This document shows positions 17,680 to 27,132 of a DNA stretch of 64,000 nt, in pieces (within the stretch, counting starts at the first letter, position 1; every line of letters begins with the position of its first letter). The translations under genes and the position numbers were made by a program. Location of the stretch: the NCBI RefSeq assembly GCF_003712195.1, contig NZ_RDSD01000002.1, forward strand, positions 248,001-312,000. Direction: 5' to 3'. This DNA comes from Proteiniphilum sp. X52 (GTDB lineage: Bacteria; Bacteroidota; Bacteroidia; Bacteroidales; Dysgonomonadaceae). The notes under the pieces were generated by a model. It made no database searches, was not told the DNA's origin, and was given only the letters and a program-made list of their open reading frames with translations.

Positions 17680-18600
17680 GTGATGAGAGGAATTCTGATA
17701 CTGGGTTTATTGTTTTTTATAGCAAGCCTGCCCGCCCAAACGCTGGCGGAACGCTTGGGATATAAAAAAACGGATAAACTGCTAATTATCAACAATGACG
17801 ATGCCGGTATGTGCCATGCTGCCAATACCGCTACGATTGAAGGGATGGAGAACGGGTTTATCAGCTCGGCTACCATCATGATGCCCTGTTCCTGGTCGAA
17901 TGAGATCGTAAAGTATGCGAAAGAAAATCCGGATAAAGGATTTGGCGTGCACCTCACATTGACCTCGGAATGGAAGAACTACCGATGGGGAACCGTGGCG
18001 CCGCGCGATGAAGTCCCGGGGTTATACGACGGGCAGGGCTATATGTGGAAAGGTGTGAGGGAGGTGTACAATGCCTCCAATACCGAAGAAGCCTTGATTG
18101 AAGGCAGGGCGCAGATCCGTAAGGCGTTGGATGCAGGGGTACGGGTCACCCATATCGACTCCCATATGGGAACCTATCAGTACTCACCGGACTATATGTA
18201 TGTCTACCTGCAATTGGCAGAAGAGTTTAACCTGCCGGCGCGTATGCCGTCGCAATCCACACTGGACAATATGGGAGCCCCTTCTTTCAGGGATATCTGT
18301 AAGGAGAAAGGAATTATTCATCCCGATTACTTCATTCACGAGGAGTTGCAAGACTACAAAACAGAAAATCTGGAGGAGTTCTGGACTGGGTATATTAAAA
18401 ATATACAGCCCGGAGTGACGGAAATTTATATTCATGCGGCCACAGAGGGGGACGAAATACGGGCGATCACCGGTTCTGCTCCCAAACGCATAAAGGAATT
18501 GGAATTTTTTACCAGTGACCGGTTCAGGCAATTGATTGAAGAGGAGGGTATCATGGTTATCAGTTACCATCCCTTGTTTGAATTGCAAAGAAAAAAATGA
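17680..18600 (+). CDS. YdjC/ChbG-type carbohydrate deacetylase, exported
   Basis: This 306-residue protein is related to chitooligosaccharide deacetylase ChbG/YdjC, which removes N-acetyl groups from GlcNAc-containing oligosaccharides using a metal. Visible features are a signal sequence (ILILGLLFFIASLPAQ), the metal/catalytic motif LIINNDDAGMCHAANTATIEGM (Asp pair), FGVHLTLTSEW with a metal-binding His, VTHIDSHMGT and a C-terminal HPLFELQ. Most ChbG homologues are cytoplasmic, so a signal peptide points to a periplasmic role. The stop overlaps the next start (ATGA at 18597-18600), so translation with the metallophosphoesterase is likely coupled. Deacetylation followed by an exo-glucosaminidase two genes later would make biochemical sense. 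Confidence 0.85.
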   Translation: MMRGILILGLLFFIASLPAQTLAERLGYKKTDKLLIINNDDAGMCHAANTATIEGMENGFISSATIMMPCSWSNEIVKYAKENPDKGFGVHLTLTSEWKNYRWGTVAPRDEVPGLYDGQGYMWKGVREVYNASNTEEALIEGRAQIRKALDAGVRVTHIDSHMGTYQYSPDYMYVYLQLAEEFNLPARMPSQSTLDNMGAPSFRDICKEKGIIHPDYFIHEELQDYKTENLEEFWTGYIKNIQPGVTEIYIHAATEGDEIRAITGSAPKRIKELEFFTSDRFRQLIEEEGIMVISYHPLFELQRKK

Positions 18601-20522
18601 AAAAAATAAAAATCATAGGGATCTCGTTGCTGGTGTTGCTTCTCCTGGCCTGTATTTACAGTTACACCAATATGCGCGACCGTCATCCGGGATATAGTAT
18701 CGACCTGAAAATCGAAAGTAAGGAACCGGGAGTCATGCGCGCCGGCTTTGCCGCGGTTACGATCACGCCTGAGTATATGGAACCGTGGAACGATATGGAC
18801 AACAATGCCCCACTCCCTTCTGTGATCGAACAGACGAGGGATGCACTGTTGGAACGGATTATTTCTGAAATTCCGGCAGGGAAATTGAATGGGTTGAACC
18901 ATCAGCAACTATTGGGAATGATCACTGAAGAGGAAAAAGAGATCTTCGCCAATGGTCATTGGCGTTTTACAGTTGATAATCCTGCCCTGGTGTCGGTAAT
19001 GCGTCATAAAGGGCAGGAAATCTTTCCTTTCTGGCTGGAGGAAAAGGGATTCCACAAGACCGATATGTCGGTATCCAACGAAAATTACGACTATGAAGTA
19101 TGGCAAAAGGAGTTTCCTGCCGGAGAGATTAACCTCGGTATCAACGGATTTGACCTGCACCGGGTGGTCTATTTTGTGACGATCGGTCCCGTTGCCGGAA
19201 ATCAGATGCCAAAAATTTTACATCATTCCCCCGCCAGATGGAAAGTGACCCCGATGGAAAAAGGAGCTTATACCTATAACGACTGGGATGAATTGGTGAT
19301 CGAACAACTACCCGAAGAGCTTGAAGGGCATATTCTCTTTACCACTATACGGGGACGTGCACGTGAAGCCGCCATATTGAATTCTTTCCGGGAGACAACC
19401 TATCCAGCATCACCTGAAGCGGACCAGATTGTACTGACCTGGTGTGATGACCCGGCTACTACACAGGCGATCCAGTGGAGAACCGATACTTCGGTCGATA
19501 AAATGACGATTCGTTATAGGAGTAAAGAGAGTGATAAGCAGGAATTCTCGGAGGCACCGGCTTCACAACAACTGCTTAGCGATAAGTATATCCACAACAA
19601 CCCCGTTGTAAAACATTGGGAAGTAAATATTACAGGTTTACAGCCTGATAATGAATATAGTTATCAGATATATAATTCAGATAGCGGGAAAGAGAGTCCG
19701 GTTTATACATTCCGTACAGCACCCGGGGAAAAATCGTCATTCAGCTTTATCCATCTGGGTGATACCCATAACGACGATATCGTGGAAACGGTGTTGAAAC
19801 AGGCAGTGAAAGAAGTGCCGGATGCCGCATTCCTGGTACATTCGGGAGACCATGTAAATACCGGGCTGTTCAGGGACCTATGGGATAAATACCTACATTC
19901 CGGAAGGGATGTTTTTCCCCGATTCTCTTTTGTTCCCACTCTGGGCAACCACGACAGCCAGGATGGCCTGCCGCCTACGCTCTATACACAACTGTTTATG
20001 TTGCCTAAGGACAATGCATGCTGTTTGTCCCCGGAGCGTAATTATGCCTTCTCTTACGGGGATGCACGTTTTTTTATGATTGATGCCACGGGCGATATTG
20101 AAAAGATTGCCTGCTGGCTGGAAGAAGAACTCAGACAGACCAAAGAGAAATGGAAAATAGTTGTCACCCACTTTCCACCTTATGTGGAGGATAACTCCTA
20201 CCTGGAAATACGCAGATCATGGTGTTCACTGTTCGACCAATATCATGTCGATCTGGTGCTGTCCGGACATGCACATCAATATTTCCGCTCCTATCCGATT
20301 AATAATGGGGAGGTAGTAACCGATGCAAAAAATGGAACGATCTATCTCTCTTCGGTAGTGGTTGAGCCTCGCAAACCTGAACCGCCATCCGAAAAGTATA
20401 ATGAAGTGTATGCCAATAAGGGAGGATTGTTCCAGGTTATCCGTATCGATAACAATACCCTCGATTTTATATCCAAACGATTTGACGGTACGATCATAGA
20501 TCAGTTTTCACTCAAGAAATAA
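18597..20522 (+). CDS. Calcineurin-like metallophosphoesterase with an N-terminal ceramidase-like leader
   Basis: This 641-residue exported protein has a single N-terminal hydrophobic segment (ISLLVLLLLACIYSYT). Residues ~270-375 look like an FN3-type domain as in purple acid phosphatases. Residues ~384-640 carry the metal site: GDTHND (Asp389), HSGDHVNTG (Asp418), LGNHDS (Asn451, His452), VVTHFPP (His525) and SGHAHQYF (His558, His560). It should hydrolyse phosphate monoesters or diesters in the periplasm. Residues ~30-71 (HPGYSIDLKI, then MRAGFAAVTITPEYMEPWND) resemble the opening of Bacteroidetes neutral-ceramidase-like proteins and then change abruptly to unrelated sequence (71-270, not recognised). 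The start overlaps the upstream stop. A phosphatase fused to such a leader suggests a recombined gene. Confidence 0.82.
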   Translation: MKKIKIIGISLLVLLLLACIYSYTNMRDRHPGYSIDLKIESKEPGVMRAGFAAVTITPEYMEPWNDMDNNAPLPSVIEQTRDALLERIISEIPAGKLNGLNHQQLLGMITEEEKEIFANGHWRFTVDNPALVSVMRHKGQEIFPFWLEEKGFHKTDMSVSNENYDYEVWQKEFPAGEINLGINGFDLHRVVYFVTIGPVAGNQMPKILHHSPARWKVTPMEKGAYTYNDWDELVIEQLPEELEGHILFTTIRGRAREAAILNSFRETTYPASPEADQIVLTWCDDPATTQAIQWRTDTSVDKMTIRYRSKESDKQEFSEAPASQQLLSDKYIHNNPVVKHWEVNITGLQPDNEYSYQIYNSDSGKESPVYTFRTAPGEKSSFSFIHLGDTHNDDIVETVLKQAVKEVPDAAFLVHSGDHVNTGLFRDLWDKYLHSGRDVFPRFSFVPTLGNHDSQDGLPPTLYTQLFMLPKDNACCLSPERNYAFSYGDARFFMIDATGDIEKIACWLEEELRQTKEKWKIVVTHFPPYVEDNSYLEIRRSWCSLFDQYHVDLVLSGHAHQYFRSYPINNGEVVTDAKNGTIYLSSVVVEPRKPEPPSEKYNEVYANKGGLFQVIRIDNNTLDFISKRFDGTIIDQFSLKK

Positions 20523-20604
20523 ATAATCAAACATAAAAGAGATGCGCTACATTTAGCAGTGATACAACTATGCCAAATGAATAAATAGAAAGAGATATAG
20601 TCAT

Positions 20605-23262
20605 ATGAAAATCAGTTATATTATCATACCATTAGCATGCGTTTTATTTTTGTGTTCCTGCAGGCAGAAAAGCACGATTGAAGAACTCATCCTGACAGAT
20701 AACTGGTATATCCATTCCGCTGAGGGATTGGATCAGGATGGAGCGGCATTATCTGTCTCTCCGCTGACAGATAACTGGCTACAAACATCTTTACCCGCCA
20801 CGGTGTTGGGGGCATTATGCAACGCAGGCGTATACGAAGAACCCTTTTTCGGCATGAATCTGGAAGAGATACCGGTTGAGCAGTTCAAAAAACCGTGGTG
20901 GTACCGGACCTCTTTCGACCTGGCAGGGTTCGATCCGGAGAAAGAACAGACGAAGTTGCTGCTGGACGGCATCAATTACAGCGCCAATGTATGGCTCAAC
21001 GGCCACCTGATCCTTTCGGCAGACACTGCTTTCGGAGCCTTCCGGCAGTTCGCCTGCGATATCACCTCTATCGCTTTGGAATCGGGAAATAATCTGGCTA
21101 TCGAGATATTGCCTCCGCAGCCGGGTGATTTCTATATGGGGTTCGTCGACTGGGCGCCTGTCCCACCCGACCATAACATGGGTGTGTACCGGCCGGTAAG
21201 GATCAAGCGGAGTGGAAAGGCTTCCATCGACCGCCCTTTTGTGACAACCCATCTCAACACCCAAACATTGGATGAAGCCACCCTGTCCATTTCGGCAGAA
21301 CTGACCAATCATCATTCCGAACCAAAAAAAATGACCCTGGAAGCCAGGATAGAAAACAGTGTGGTCAGTCAGACATTTACCGTGGAGCCGGGTAAGACCT
21401 TTCTGGCCGAACTTGACCCTGAGAAATTCAAAGAGTTGACCATAAAGAATCCCCGTCTCTGGTGGCCAAATGGACTGGGAAATCCGGAGATGTACACCAT
21501 GCATCTGTCGCTGAAAGAGGGGAGCACGCTCTGCGACACGGCGACGGTCCGCTTCGGTATACGCACCATAGCTACCTATCTCAATAAACAAAACGTACGG
21601 GGATATACAGTAAACGGAAGGGAAGTGCTGATCAAGAGCGCCGGTTGGGTTGACGACCTCTTTCTTCGCGATAACACCCGCAGTAACAGGGCGCAGATAC
21701 GCTACGTAAAGGAGATGAACCTTAATTCTCTCCGGTTTGAAGGCTTCTGGGGGACGAGCCGGGAGATATATGACCTCTGCGACGAAAACGGTATCCTGCT
21801 GATGGTCGGATGGAGCTGTCAATGGGAATGGCCCGATTACCTCGGCCTGGAGATGGAGGTTCCGGAAGAGGATGAGAATATCCCCATCAATGAGGGGGTC
21901 GACAAATATGGCGTGAAAATCACTCCTGAAGAAGCACAATTGTTGTCCGACATGTTCAGGGACCAGCTGTTGTGGCTGCGTAACCACCCCTCTATTTTTG
22001 TCTGGGCGGTGGGCAGCGATGCCATGCCTAAACCCTCATTGGAAAAGAAATACCTCGAGACAATGCGGAGGTATGACAAAAGCCGTTCGTTACTGGTCTC
22101 TGCCGGTGATTTTACCAGCGACCTCTCCGGAGTAACGGGGATGAAGATGAACGGCCCTTATGAATACGTCCCTCCCGTCTATTGGTTCGAAGATAAAAAA
22201 CTGGGGGGCGCTTTCGGGTTCAATACCGAAACAGGCCCCGGACCGCAAATACCCCCGATAAGCAGTATCAGGAAAATGATCCCCGAAGAATATCTTTGGC
22301 CGCCATTGAACCAGATGTGGGATTATCACTCGGGACGGAAGGACTTCAACAGTGTGAAAGTCTACCTGAATGCGTTAAACAAAAGATACGGCACACCCGA
22401 GAATCTGGAAGAACTGGCCATGAAGGCGCAATGGGCGAATTATGAAGCCATCCGGCCGATGTTCGAGGCATTCGTCGTAAACCGTCCGCAAGCAACCGGA
22501 GTGGTGCAATGGCAGTTGAATTCAGCCTGGCCCGAATTTTACTGGCAACTTTACGATTGGTATTTAATGCCTACCGGTGCCTATTTCGGCACAAAGAAAG
22601 CCTGTCAACCCATCAATATCATTTACAACTACCATGACAGGAAAATATATGTTTCCAACGATATATTGGGTGATATTACCGAACATACGGTCAGGGCAAC
22701 ATTGTACGACAGTCAGTCCCGAATAATATTCGAACAGGGGAAAAAGTTATCTGTTAAAGAGAATAGATCCGTTGTTTTTACGGAGTTGCCGGAGCTGCCC
22801 GATAAAAAAGGGACCTATTTCCTGAATTTGACCTTGCATGACAGTCAGCACAAGCGGGTTGCCGACAATTTTTATTGGTTGTCGGGTCAGGAAGATCAGA
22901 TGGATTGGGATCAATACTATTGGTTCTATACTCCTCAGAAGCGATATGCCGATTTCCACGAATTGAATGACCTGCCTCAGCCTCAGGTGAGTGTCACAAA
23001 GAAAGTGTACAAAGAGGACGACGAATGGGTGGTGGAGGTGAATCTGGACAATACGAGTAAAAATATCGCATTCGGCATAGAGTTACTATTAGTGGACAAT
23101 CAAACGGAAAATCCCGTACTTCCGGTATATTGGAGCGATAATTATGTATCTTTGGTGAATGATGACACCAGAACGATTACGGCTCGCTGTAGCCTGGCTG
23201 ACGCGCCATCCGAACCTTCGGTAATCATACAGGGAATAAATGTGGAACGGATAAAAAAATAA
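20605..23262 (+). CDS. GH2 lipoprotein of the exo-beta-D-glucosaminidase (CsxA) type
   Basis: This is an 885-residue exported lipoprotein (lipobox FLCSC, Cys19). Residues ~50-200 form the GH2 sugar-binding domain (WWYRTSFDL, LLLDGINYSANVWLNG), ~210-320 the immunoglobulin-like domain, and ~325-650 the TIM barrel. In ordinary GH2 enzymes the acid/base lies in an NE pair; here that position reads VGSDAMP, with Asp472 replacing Glu. The nucleophile is Glu542 in FNTETGPGPQIP. An Asp acid/base is a mark of the exo-beta-D-glucosaminidase branch (CsxA uses Asp469/Glu541, from memory). The enzyme would release GlcN from non-reducing ends, matching the deacetylase two genes upstream. Beta-mannosidase or mannosylglycoprotein endo-beta-mannosidase relatives are alternatives. 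Confidence 0.82.
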   Translation: MKISYIIIPLACVLFLCSCRQKSTIEELILTDNWYIHSAEGLDQDGAALSVSPLTDNWLQTSLPATVLGALCNAGVYEEPFFGMNLEEIPVEQFKKPWWYRTSFDLAGFDPEKEQTKLLLDGINYSANVWLNGHLILSADTAFGAFRQFACDITSIALESGNNLAIEILPPQPGDFYMGFVDWAPVPPDHNMGVYRPVRIKRSGKASIDRPFVTTHLNTQTLDEATLSISAELTNHHSEPKKMTLEARIENSVVSQTFTVEPGKTFLAELDPEKFKELTIKNPRLWWPNGLGNPEMYTMHLSLKEGSTLCDTATVRFGIRTIATYLNKQNVRGYTVNGREVLIKSAGWVDDLFLRDNTRSNRAQIRYVKEMNLNSLRFEGFWGTSREIYDLCDENGILLMVGWSCQWEWPDYLGLEMEVPEEDENIPINEGVDKYGVKITPEEAQLLSDMFRDQLLWLRNHPSIFVWAVGSDAMPKPSLEKKYLETMRRYDKSRSLLVSAGDFTSDLSGVTGMKMNGPYEYVPPVYWFEDKKLGGAFGFNTETGPGPQIPPISSIRKMIPEEYLWPPLNQMWDYHSGRKDFNSVKVYLNALNKRYGTPENLEELAMKAQWANYEAIRPMFEAFVVNRPQATGVVQWQLNSAWPEFYWQLYDWYLMPTGAYFGTKKACQPINIIYNYHDRKIYVSNDILGDITEHTVRATLYDSQSRIIFEQGKKLSVKENRSVVFTELPELPDKKGTYFLNLTLHDSQHKRVADNFYWLSGQEDQMDWDQYYWFYTPQKRYADFHELNDLPQPQVSVTKKVYKEDDEWVVEVNLDNTSKNIAFGIELLLVDNQTENPVLPVYWSDNYVSLVNDDTRTITARCSLADAPSEPSVIIQGINVERIKK

Positions 23263-23293
23263 CAGACTGGTCGCCATGTACAGACTTGAAATC

Positions 23294-25633
23294 ATGAATA
23301 AAGGGAATGCGGCGTTGAAAATCTGCCTTGTTTTATTGTGCATTTCCTCCACCCTTTTTGCCGGTGAGATCGATCTTTCCGGCAGCAGGTTGCTTGTGTC
23401 GCCTTCCATCAAATCTCCCGTGAAGGAGACCATCATTCAGCTCTTGCAGGAAGAGATCCACAGGCGTACGGGCATTCATTTAGGTGTTACCGACGCCTGG
23501 GGCGGTTCGCCGGTCATCGCTTTGGCACTCTCTTCGGATGGGATATTGAACGGCAAGGCGCTTCCTGACACGCTTCCTGAAAAGACAAAACTCCCCCTGC
23601 AAGCCGAATCATTCAGCGTGGTGGTGCAAGAGGACGCCCCCCGGCCGGTGATCTGGCTTGTCGGAGCCGATGAGCGCGGGGTTTTGTTTGCCGCGGGACA
23701 CCTGCTGCGCACATCTTTGCTTGCCGACAAGCAGATCCTGTTCGACTCTTCAAACGCCGTACAAAGCGCACCCGATTATCCCATCCGAGGACATCAGTTG
23801 GGTTATCGCAATACCGCCAATTCCTACGATGCATGGACAAAGGAGCAGTATGAGCAATATATCCGGGAGTTGGCGATTTTCGGGACAAACTGTATAGAGA
23901 CGATTCCTTTTGACAATACGCCTAGTCCCCACATGAAACTCTCCAAGGAAGAGATGAACCGGCATATAAGCACCGTATGCGGGAATTATGGCATTGATTA
24001 TTGGGTATGGACACCGGCCAACGTGGATCTGTCGGATGAAAACCTGTTCAGGGCCGAAGTGAAGAAGCACAGCGATTACTACAGGCAATGTCCGCATCTG
24101 AGCCATGTCTTTGTGCCGGGCGGTGATCCCGGGGATAATCATCCGCGGCATGTGATGCCTTTCCTGAAAGCGATTGCCGCCGAGCTGGAAAAGTACCATC
24201 CCCGTGCAGGAGTTTGGGTTTCATTGCAGGGTTTCAGCGATGAGCAGATCGATTATTTTTACCATTACCTGGAGACAGAAAATCCGGATTGGTTGCGGGG
24301 AGTGGTAAGCGGCCCGGGTAGCCCTTCCCTGTCTGACACGCGCTACCGGTTACCCGGGAAGTATATGCACCGCCATTACCCCGATATTACCCATACTGTC
24401 CGATGCCTCTATCCCACCCTCCGCTGGGATCAGGCGTTCGCCCTTACGTTGGGCCGCGAGCCGGTCAACCCGCAACCATTCTATTACGCGGAGTTACACG
24501 ACCGGTATGCCCCTTTCACCGATGGTTTCCTCACCTACTCCGACGGAGCGCATGACGATCTGAACAAGTTCGTCTGGAGCCGCAAAGGATGGAGTATGGA
24601 GGAAGATGCCGCCGGTATCACGGAGCAATATGTACGGTTCTTCTTTGGCGCCAAACCCGATGATCGGGTAACCGACGCCATACTGGCATTGGAACGCAAC
24701 TGGGACGGACCCATAGAGGCAAACGGGGGGATAGAGATGACTTTCCTGCGCTGGCGGCAGCTTGAAGAGGACTATCCCCGCCTACAAAGCGACTGGCGAT
24801 GGCAGATGCTGTTGCTCCGCGCGTATTATGACACTTATACCAAGAGGCGGAAGTTATTCGAACAAAGGTTGGAGCGCGAAGCCGCTAAATGGCTCGGGAA
24901 GGCCTCCGAAATGGGTGCTGCCGGGGCGATGAAACAGGCTTTGGAGAAAGTGAACGAGGCCGACCGGGTAAATATTGCCCCTTCGTTGAGAAAGAAGATC
25001 GATGATTATTGCGACGCGTTGTATAAATCGGTAGGTTTGCAGACAAGCGTGGAAAAATATCAGGCCAGCGGCGCTGAACGAGGCTGTGTGCTCGATTTCG
25101 CGGACTATCCGCTGAACAACCGCTGGTGGTTGTCCGACCGGTTTGAAAAGATCGGACAAATGGAAACCGAAGCCGAAAAGCTGGCCGCTTTAGAGGTGAT
25201 CGCCCGATGGGAAAATCCCGGAAAGGGGAGTTATTACGATAACATATCGGATATCAGCCGGAGTCCGCGGGTAAAGACAACGGTCTATGACGCTACCGAT
25301 GTGGCCTGGTGGGACGGCGGAATGAGTCGTAAGAGGCTGTCTACCCAGTTATTCCAGAACTTCCCGAAACTCCTGTACGAGGATCTTGATCCCAAAGCGC
25401 GTTACCTGATCCGTACCGCCGGATACGGCGATGCGTTGCTCAGGGTGGATGGAGAGCGCATATCCCCTACCCTCTACAATAGGGAGCTGGAGGAATTCAA
25501 AGAGTTCCCCATAGATAGAAGATTCTTTCAGGACGGTAAGCTGGAGGTTTCATTCGATGAACCGGAAGAGTCTCACCTGAACTGGCGTCAATATTCCAAG
25601 ATTTGTGATATCTGGCTTATAAAAATAAATTGA
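23294..25633 (+). CDS. Exported alpha-glucuronidase/hexosaminidase-like protein
   Basis: This is a ~779-residue protein. I start it at ATG 23294, which begins a normal signal sequence (MNKGNAALKICLVLLCISS); the in-frame ATG at 23276 adds six residues. Residues ~25-150 resemble the small alpha/beta domain in front of GH20, GH67, GH84 and GH115 catalytic barrels (KETIIQLLQEEIHRRTG, VIWLVGADERGVLFAAGHLLR). A TIM-barrel-like region follows (PIRGHQLGYRNTANSYDAW, FGTNCIETIPFDN, WVWTPANVD, HVFVPGGDPGDNHP), then a helical segment and a beta-rich C-terminus (KARYLIRTAGYGDALLRVDG). Conserved acidic residues such as PGGDPGD and YSDGAHDDLNKF are candidates for catalysis. I cannot assign a GH family. It lies 31 bp after the GH2 gene in the same operon. 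Confidence 0.65.
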   Translation: MNKGNAALKICLVLLCISSTLFAGEIDLSGSRLLVSPSIKSPVKETIIQLLQEEIHRRTGIHLGVTDAWGGSPVIALALSSDGILNGKALPDTLPEKTKLPLQAESFSVVVQEDAPRPVIWLVGADERGVLFAAGHLLRTSLLADKQILFDSSNAVQSAPDYPIRGHQLGYRNTANSYDAWTKEQYEQYIRELAIFGTNCIETIPFDNTPSPHMKLSKEEMNRHISTVCGNYGIDYWVWTPANVDLSDENLFRAEVKKHSDYYRQCPHLSHVFVPGGDPGDNHPRHVMPFLKAIAAELEKYHPRAGVWVSLQGFSDEQIDYFYHYLETENPDWLRGVVSGPGSPSLSDTRYRLPGKYMHRHYPDITHTVRCLYPTLRWDQAFALTLGREPVNPQPFYYAELHDRYAPFTDGFLTYSDGAHDDLNKFVWSRKGWSMEEDAAGITEQYVRFFFGAKPDDRVTDAILALERNWDGPIEANGGIEMTFLRWRQLEEDYPRLQSDWRWQMLLLRAYYDTYTKRRKLFEQRLEREAAKWLGKASEMGAAGAMKQALEKVNEADRVNIAPSLRKKIDDYCDALYKSVGLQTSVEKYQASGAERGCVLDFADYPLNNRWWLSDRFEKIGQMETEAEKLAALEVIARWENPGKGSYYDNISDISRSPRVKTTVYDATDVAWWDGGMSRKRLSTQLFQNFPKLLYEDLDPKARYLIRTAGYGDALLRVDGERISPTLYNRELEEFKEFPIDRRFFQDGKLEVSFDEPEESHLNWRQYSKICDIWLIKIN

Positions 25634-25696
25634 ATAAATTGTGGCCCATGAGTGCATGAACTATAATTGTTTAACAACATAATTTTCATATTTGTC

Positions 25697-27055
25697 ATGG
25701 AAAATAGAAGGGAGTTTATTAAGAAAGTATCGGCCGGCGTAGCTGCCATGGCTGTTAGTAGTAAGGGTTTTGATCTGAGCGCCGGGAGTTATGCCCATAT
25801 CCCCGGTGCGAATGATAAGATCCGTGTGGGAATTGTCGGTTTTTCCGACAGGTTCAGGAGTTCGCTTTTACCCGCCTTTATGAGCCATGCCAGGGAGTTG
25901 AATTTCGAACTGGTGGCGCTGTCGGATATCTGGAACCGCCGTCGTGAGGAGGGAAGAGCCTATATCAAGGAAAAAACCGGGTGGAATGTGGCCCTGTGCC
26001 GCAATAACGATGAGTTGTATGACCGCAACGACATTGATGCGGTCATTATCAGTACCGCAGATTTCCAGCACGCGTTGCATCTGGTGGAAGCGGCAAAGGC
26101 GGGTAAGGATGCCTATTGCGAAAAACCGTTTGCGGAAACCATGGATGATGCCAATGCCGCATTAAAAGCCTGTAAGGAAAGCGGTATAGTGGTGCAGATA
26201 GGATCACAACGCCGCAGTGGGGCGAATTACCATGCCGCCCATGATTATATCCGTTCCGGGAATTTCGGCGATATCGTGATTGCCGAGATGTGCTGGAACG
26301 TGAACCAACCGGGCCGTTGGCGCAGGCCGGCGTTATGTGCTTCCATCAGGGAGGGCGACGTGGACTGGAACCGCTATCTGATGAACCGTCCCAAAGTGGC
26401 GTGGGACCCCCGCAAATACCTTGAATACCGCCTGTTCTGGCCCTATTCGTCAGGCATACCGGGACAATGGATGTGTCACCAGATCGACACCGTACACTGG
26501 TTCACAGGCTTCCCCTATCCGCGCAGTGTGGTGTCCAACGGAGGGATTTACCAGTGGAAAGACGGTCGTACCAACGCCGATACGCTCACCTCGGTATTCG
26601 ATTACGGGCCGTTGGATGATGAGAGCAAAGGTTTTCAGGTAGTCTATTCGTCCCGTTTCAGTAATTCTGCCGGCGGCACAAAAGAACTTTACTATTCGAA
26701 CGGCGGGATGTTGAACCTGGATACCAACGAAATTACTCCCGAGGGTGGATTGGGTGAGCGAGAGGCATCTGCGATGGGATTAAAGGCCAACCGGCTCGAT
26801 AAGCTCACTCTGCCGAAAGTTACCGTGGAAGCAGAAGCCAATACGGGAGCCGATCCCCTCACATCCGCCCATATGCGCAACTGGATGGAGTGCGTCAGGG
26901 CGAAGAATGTGGCCACCAACTGCCCGGTGGAAGCAGGGCATAGCCATACGATTGCCTGCGCCATGGCAAACGCCGCCTACCGGACAGGTATGCGCGCGGT
27001 GTACGATCCCGAAACACAGCAGATTATGGCGGGAGGAAAAGTATTTAAGTACTAA
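25697..27055 (+). CDS. Tat-exported Gfo/Idh/MocA-family oxidoreductase
   Basis: This is a ~452-residue NAD(P)-dependent oxidoreductase-fold protein. ATG 25697 gives a twin-arginine signal (MENRREFIKKVSAGVAAMAVSS); the upstream in-frame ATG at 25667 would add hydrophobic residues in front of the RR and is less likely. The Rossmann domain shows KIRVGIVGFSDRFRSS, and the family signature is KDAYCEKPFAETMDDANAALKAC, followed by IVVQIGSQRRSG. The C-terminal domain ends with a His-rich segment (CPVEAGHSHTIACAMAN). Exported Gfo/Idh proteins in polysaccharide loci include GH109-type NAD-dependent glycosidases and sugar 3-dehydrogenases. Which applies here is unknown; acting on a GlcNAc-type residue would fit the neighbours. 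Confidence 0.85.
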   Translation: MENRREFIKKVSAGVAAMAVSSKGFDLSAGSYAHIPGANDKIRVGIVGFSDRFRSSLLPAFMSHARELNFELVALSDIWNRRREEGRAYIKEKTGWNVALCRNNDELYDRNDIDAVIISTADFQHALHLVEAAKAGKDAYCEKPFAETMDDANAALKACKESGIVVQIGSQRRSGANYHAAHDYIRSGNFGDIVIAEMCWNVNQPGRWRRPALCASIREGDVDWNRYLMNRPKVAWDPRKYLEYRLFWPYSSGIPGQWMCHQIDTVHWFTGFPYPRSVVSNGGIYQWKDGRTNADTLTSVFDYGPLDDESKGFQVVYSSRFSNSAGGTKELYYSNGGMLNLDTNEITPEGGLGEREASAMGLKANRLDKLTLPKVTVEAEANTGADPLTSAHMRNWMECVRAKNVATNCPVEAGHSHTIACAMANAAYRTGMRAVYDPETQQIMAGGKVFKY

Positions 27056-27059
27056 AATA

Positions 27060-27112
27060 GAATTAAAAATGAAAAATGAAGAATGAAGAGTGAAGAATGA
27101 AGAGTGAAGAAT
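27060..27112. repeat. Heptad-type simple repeat
   Basis: Imperfect tandem units of GAAGAATGAAGAGT follow the Gfo/Idh stop codon. The reverse complement closely matches the TTCACTC array at 14000-14061, so the two lie in opposite orientation within the window. Confidence 0.7.
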
Positions 27113-27132
27113 CCATATCACACCATTGAAAA

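Noticed and set aside
20815-21987. A 390-codon open frame on the minus strand opposite the GH2 exo-glucosaminidase-type gene.
   Set aside because: It lies wholly within a gene with clear GH2 motifs and its translation is rich in Arg/His/Gln without recognisable domains; it is a shadow frame of a moderately GC-rich gene.
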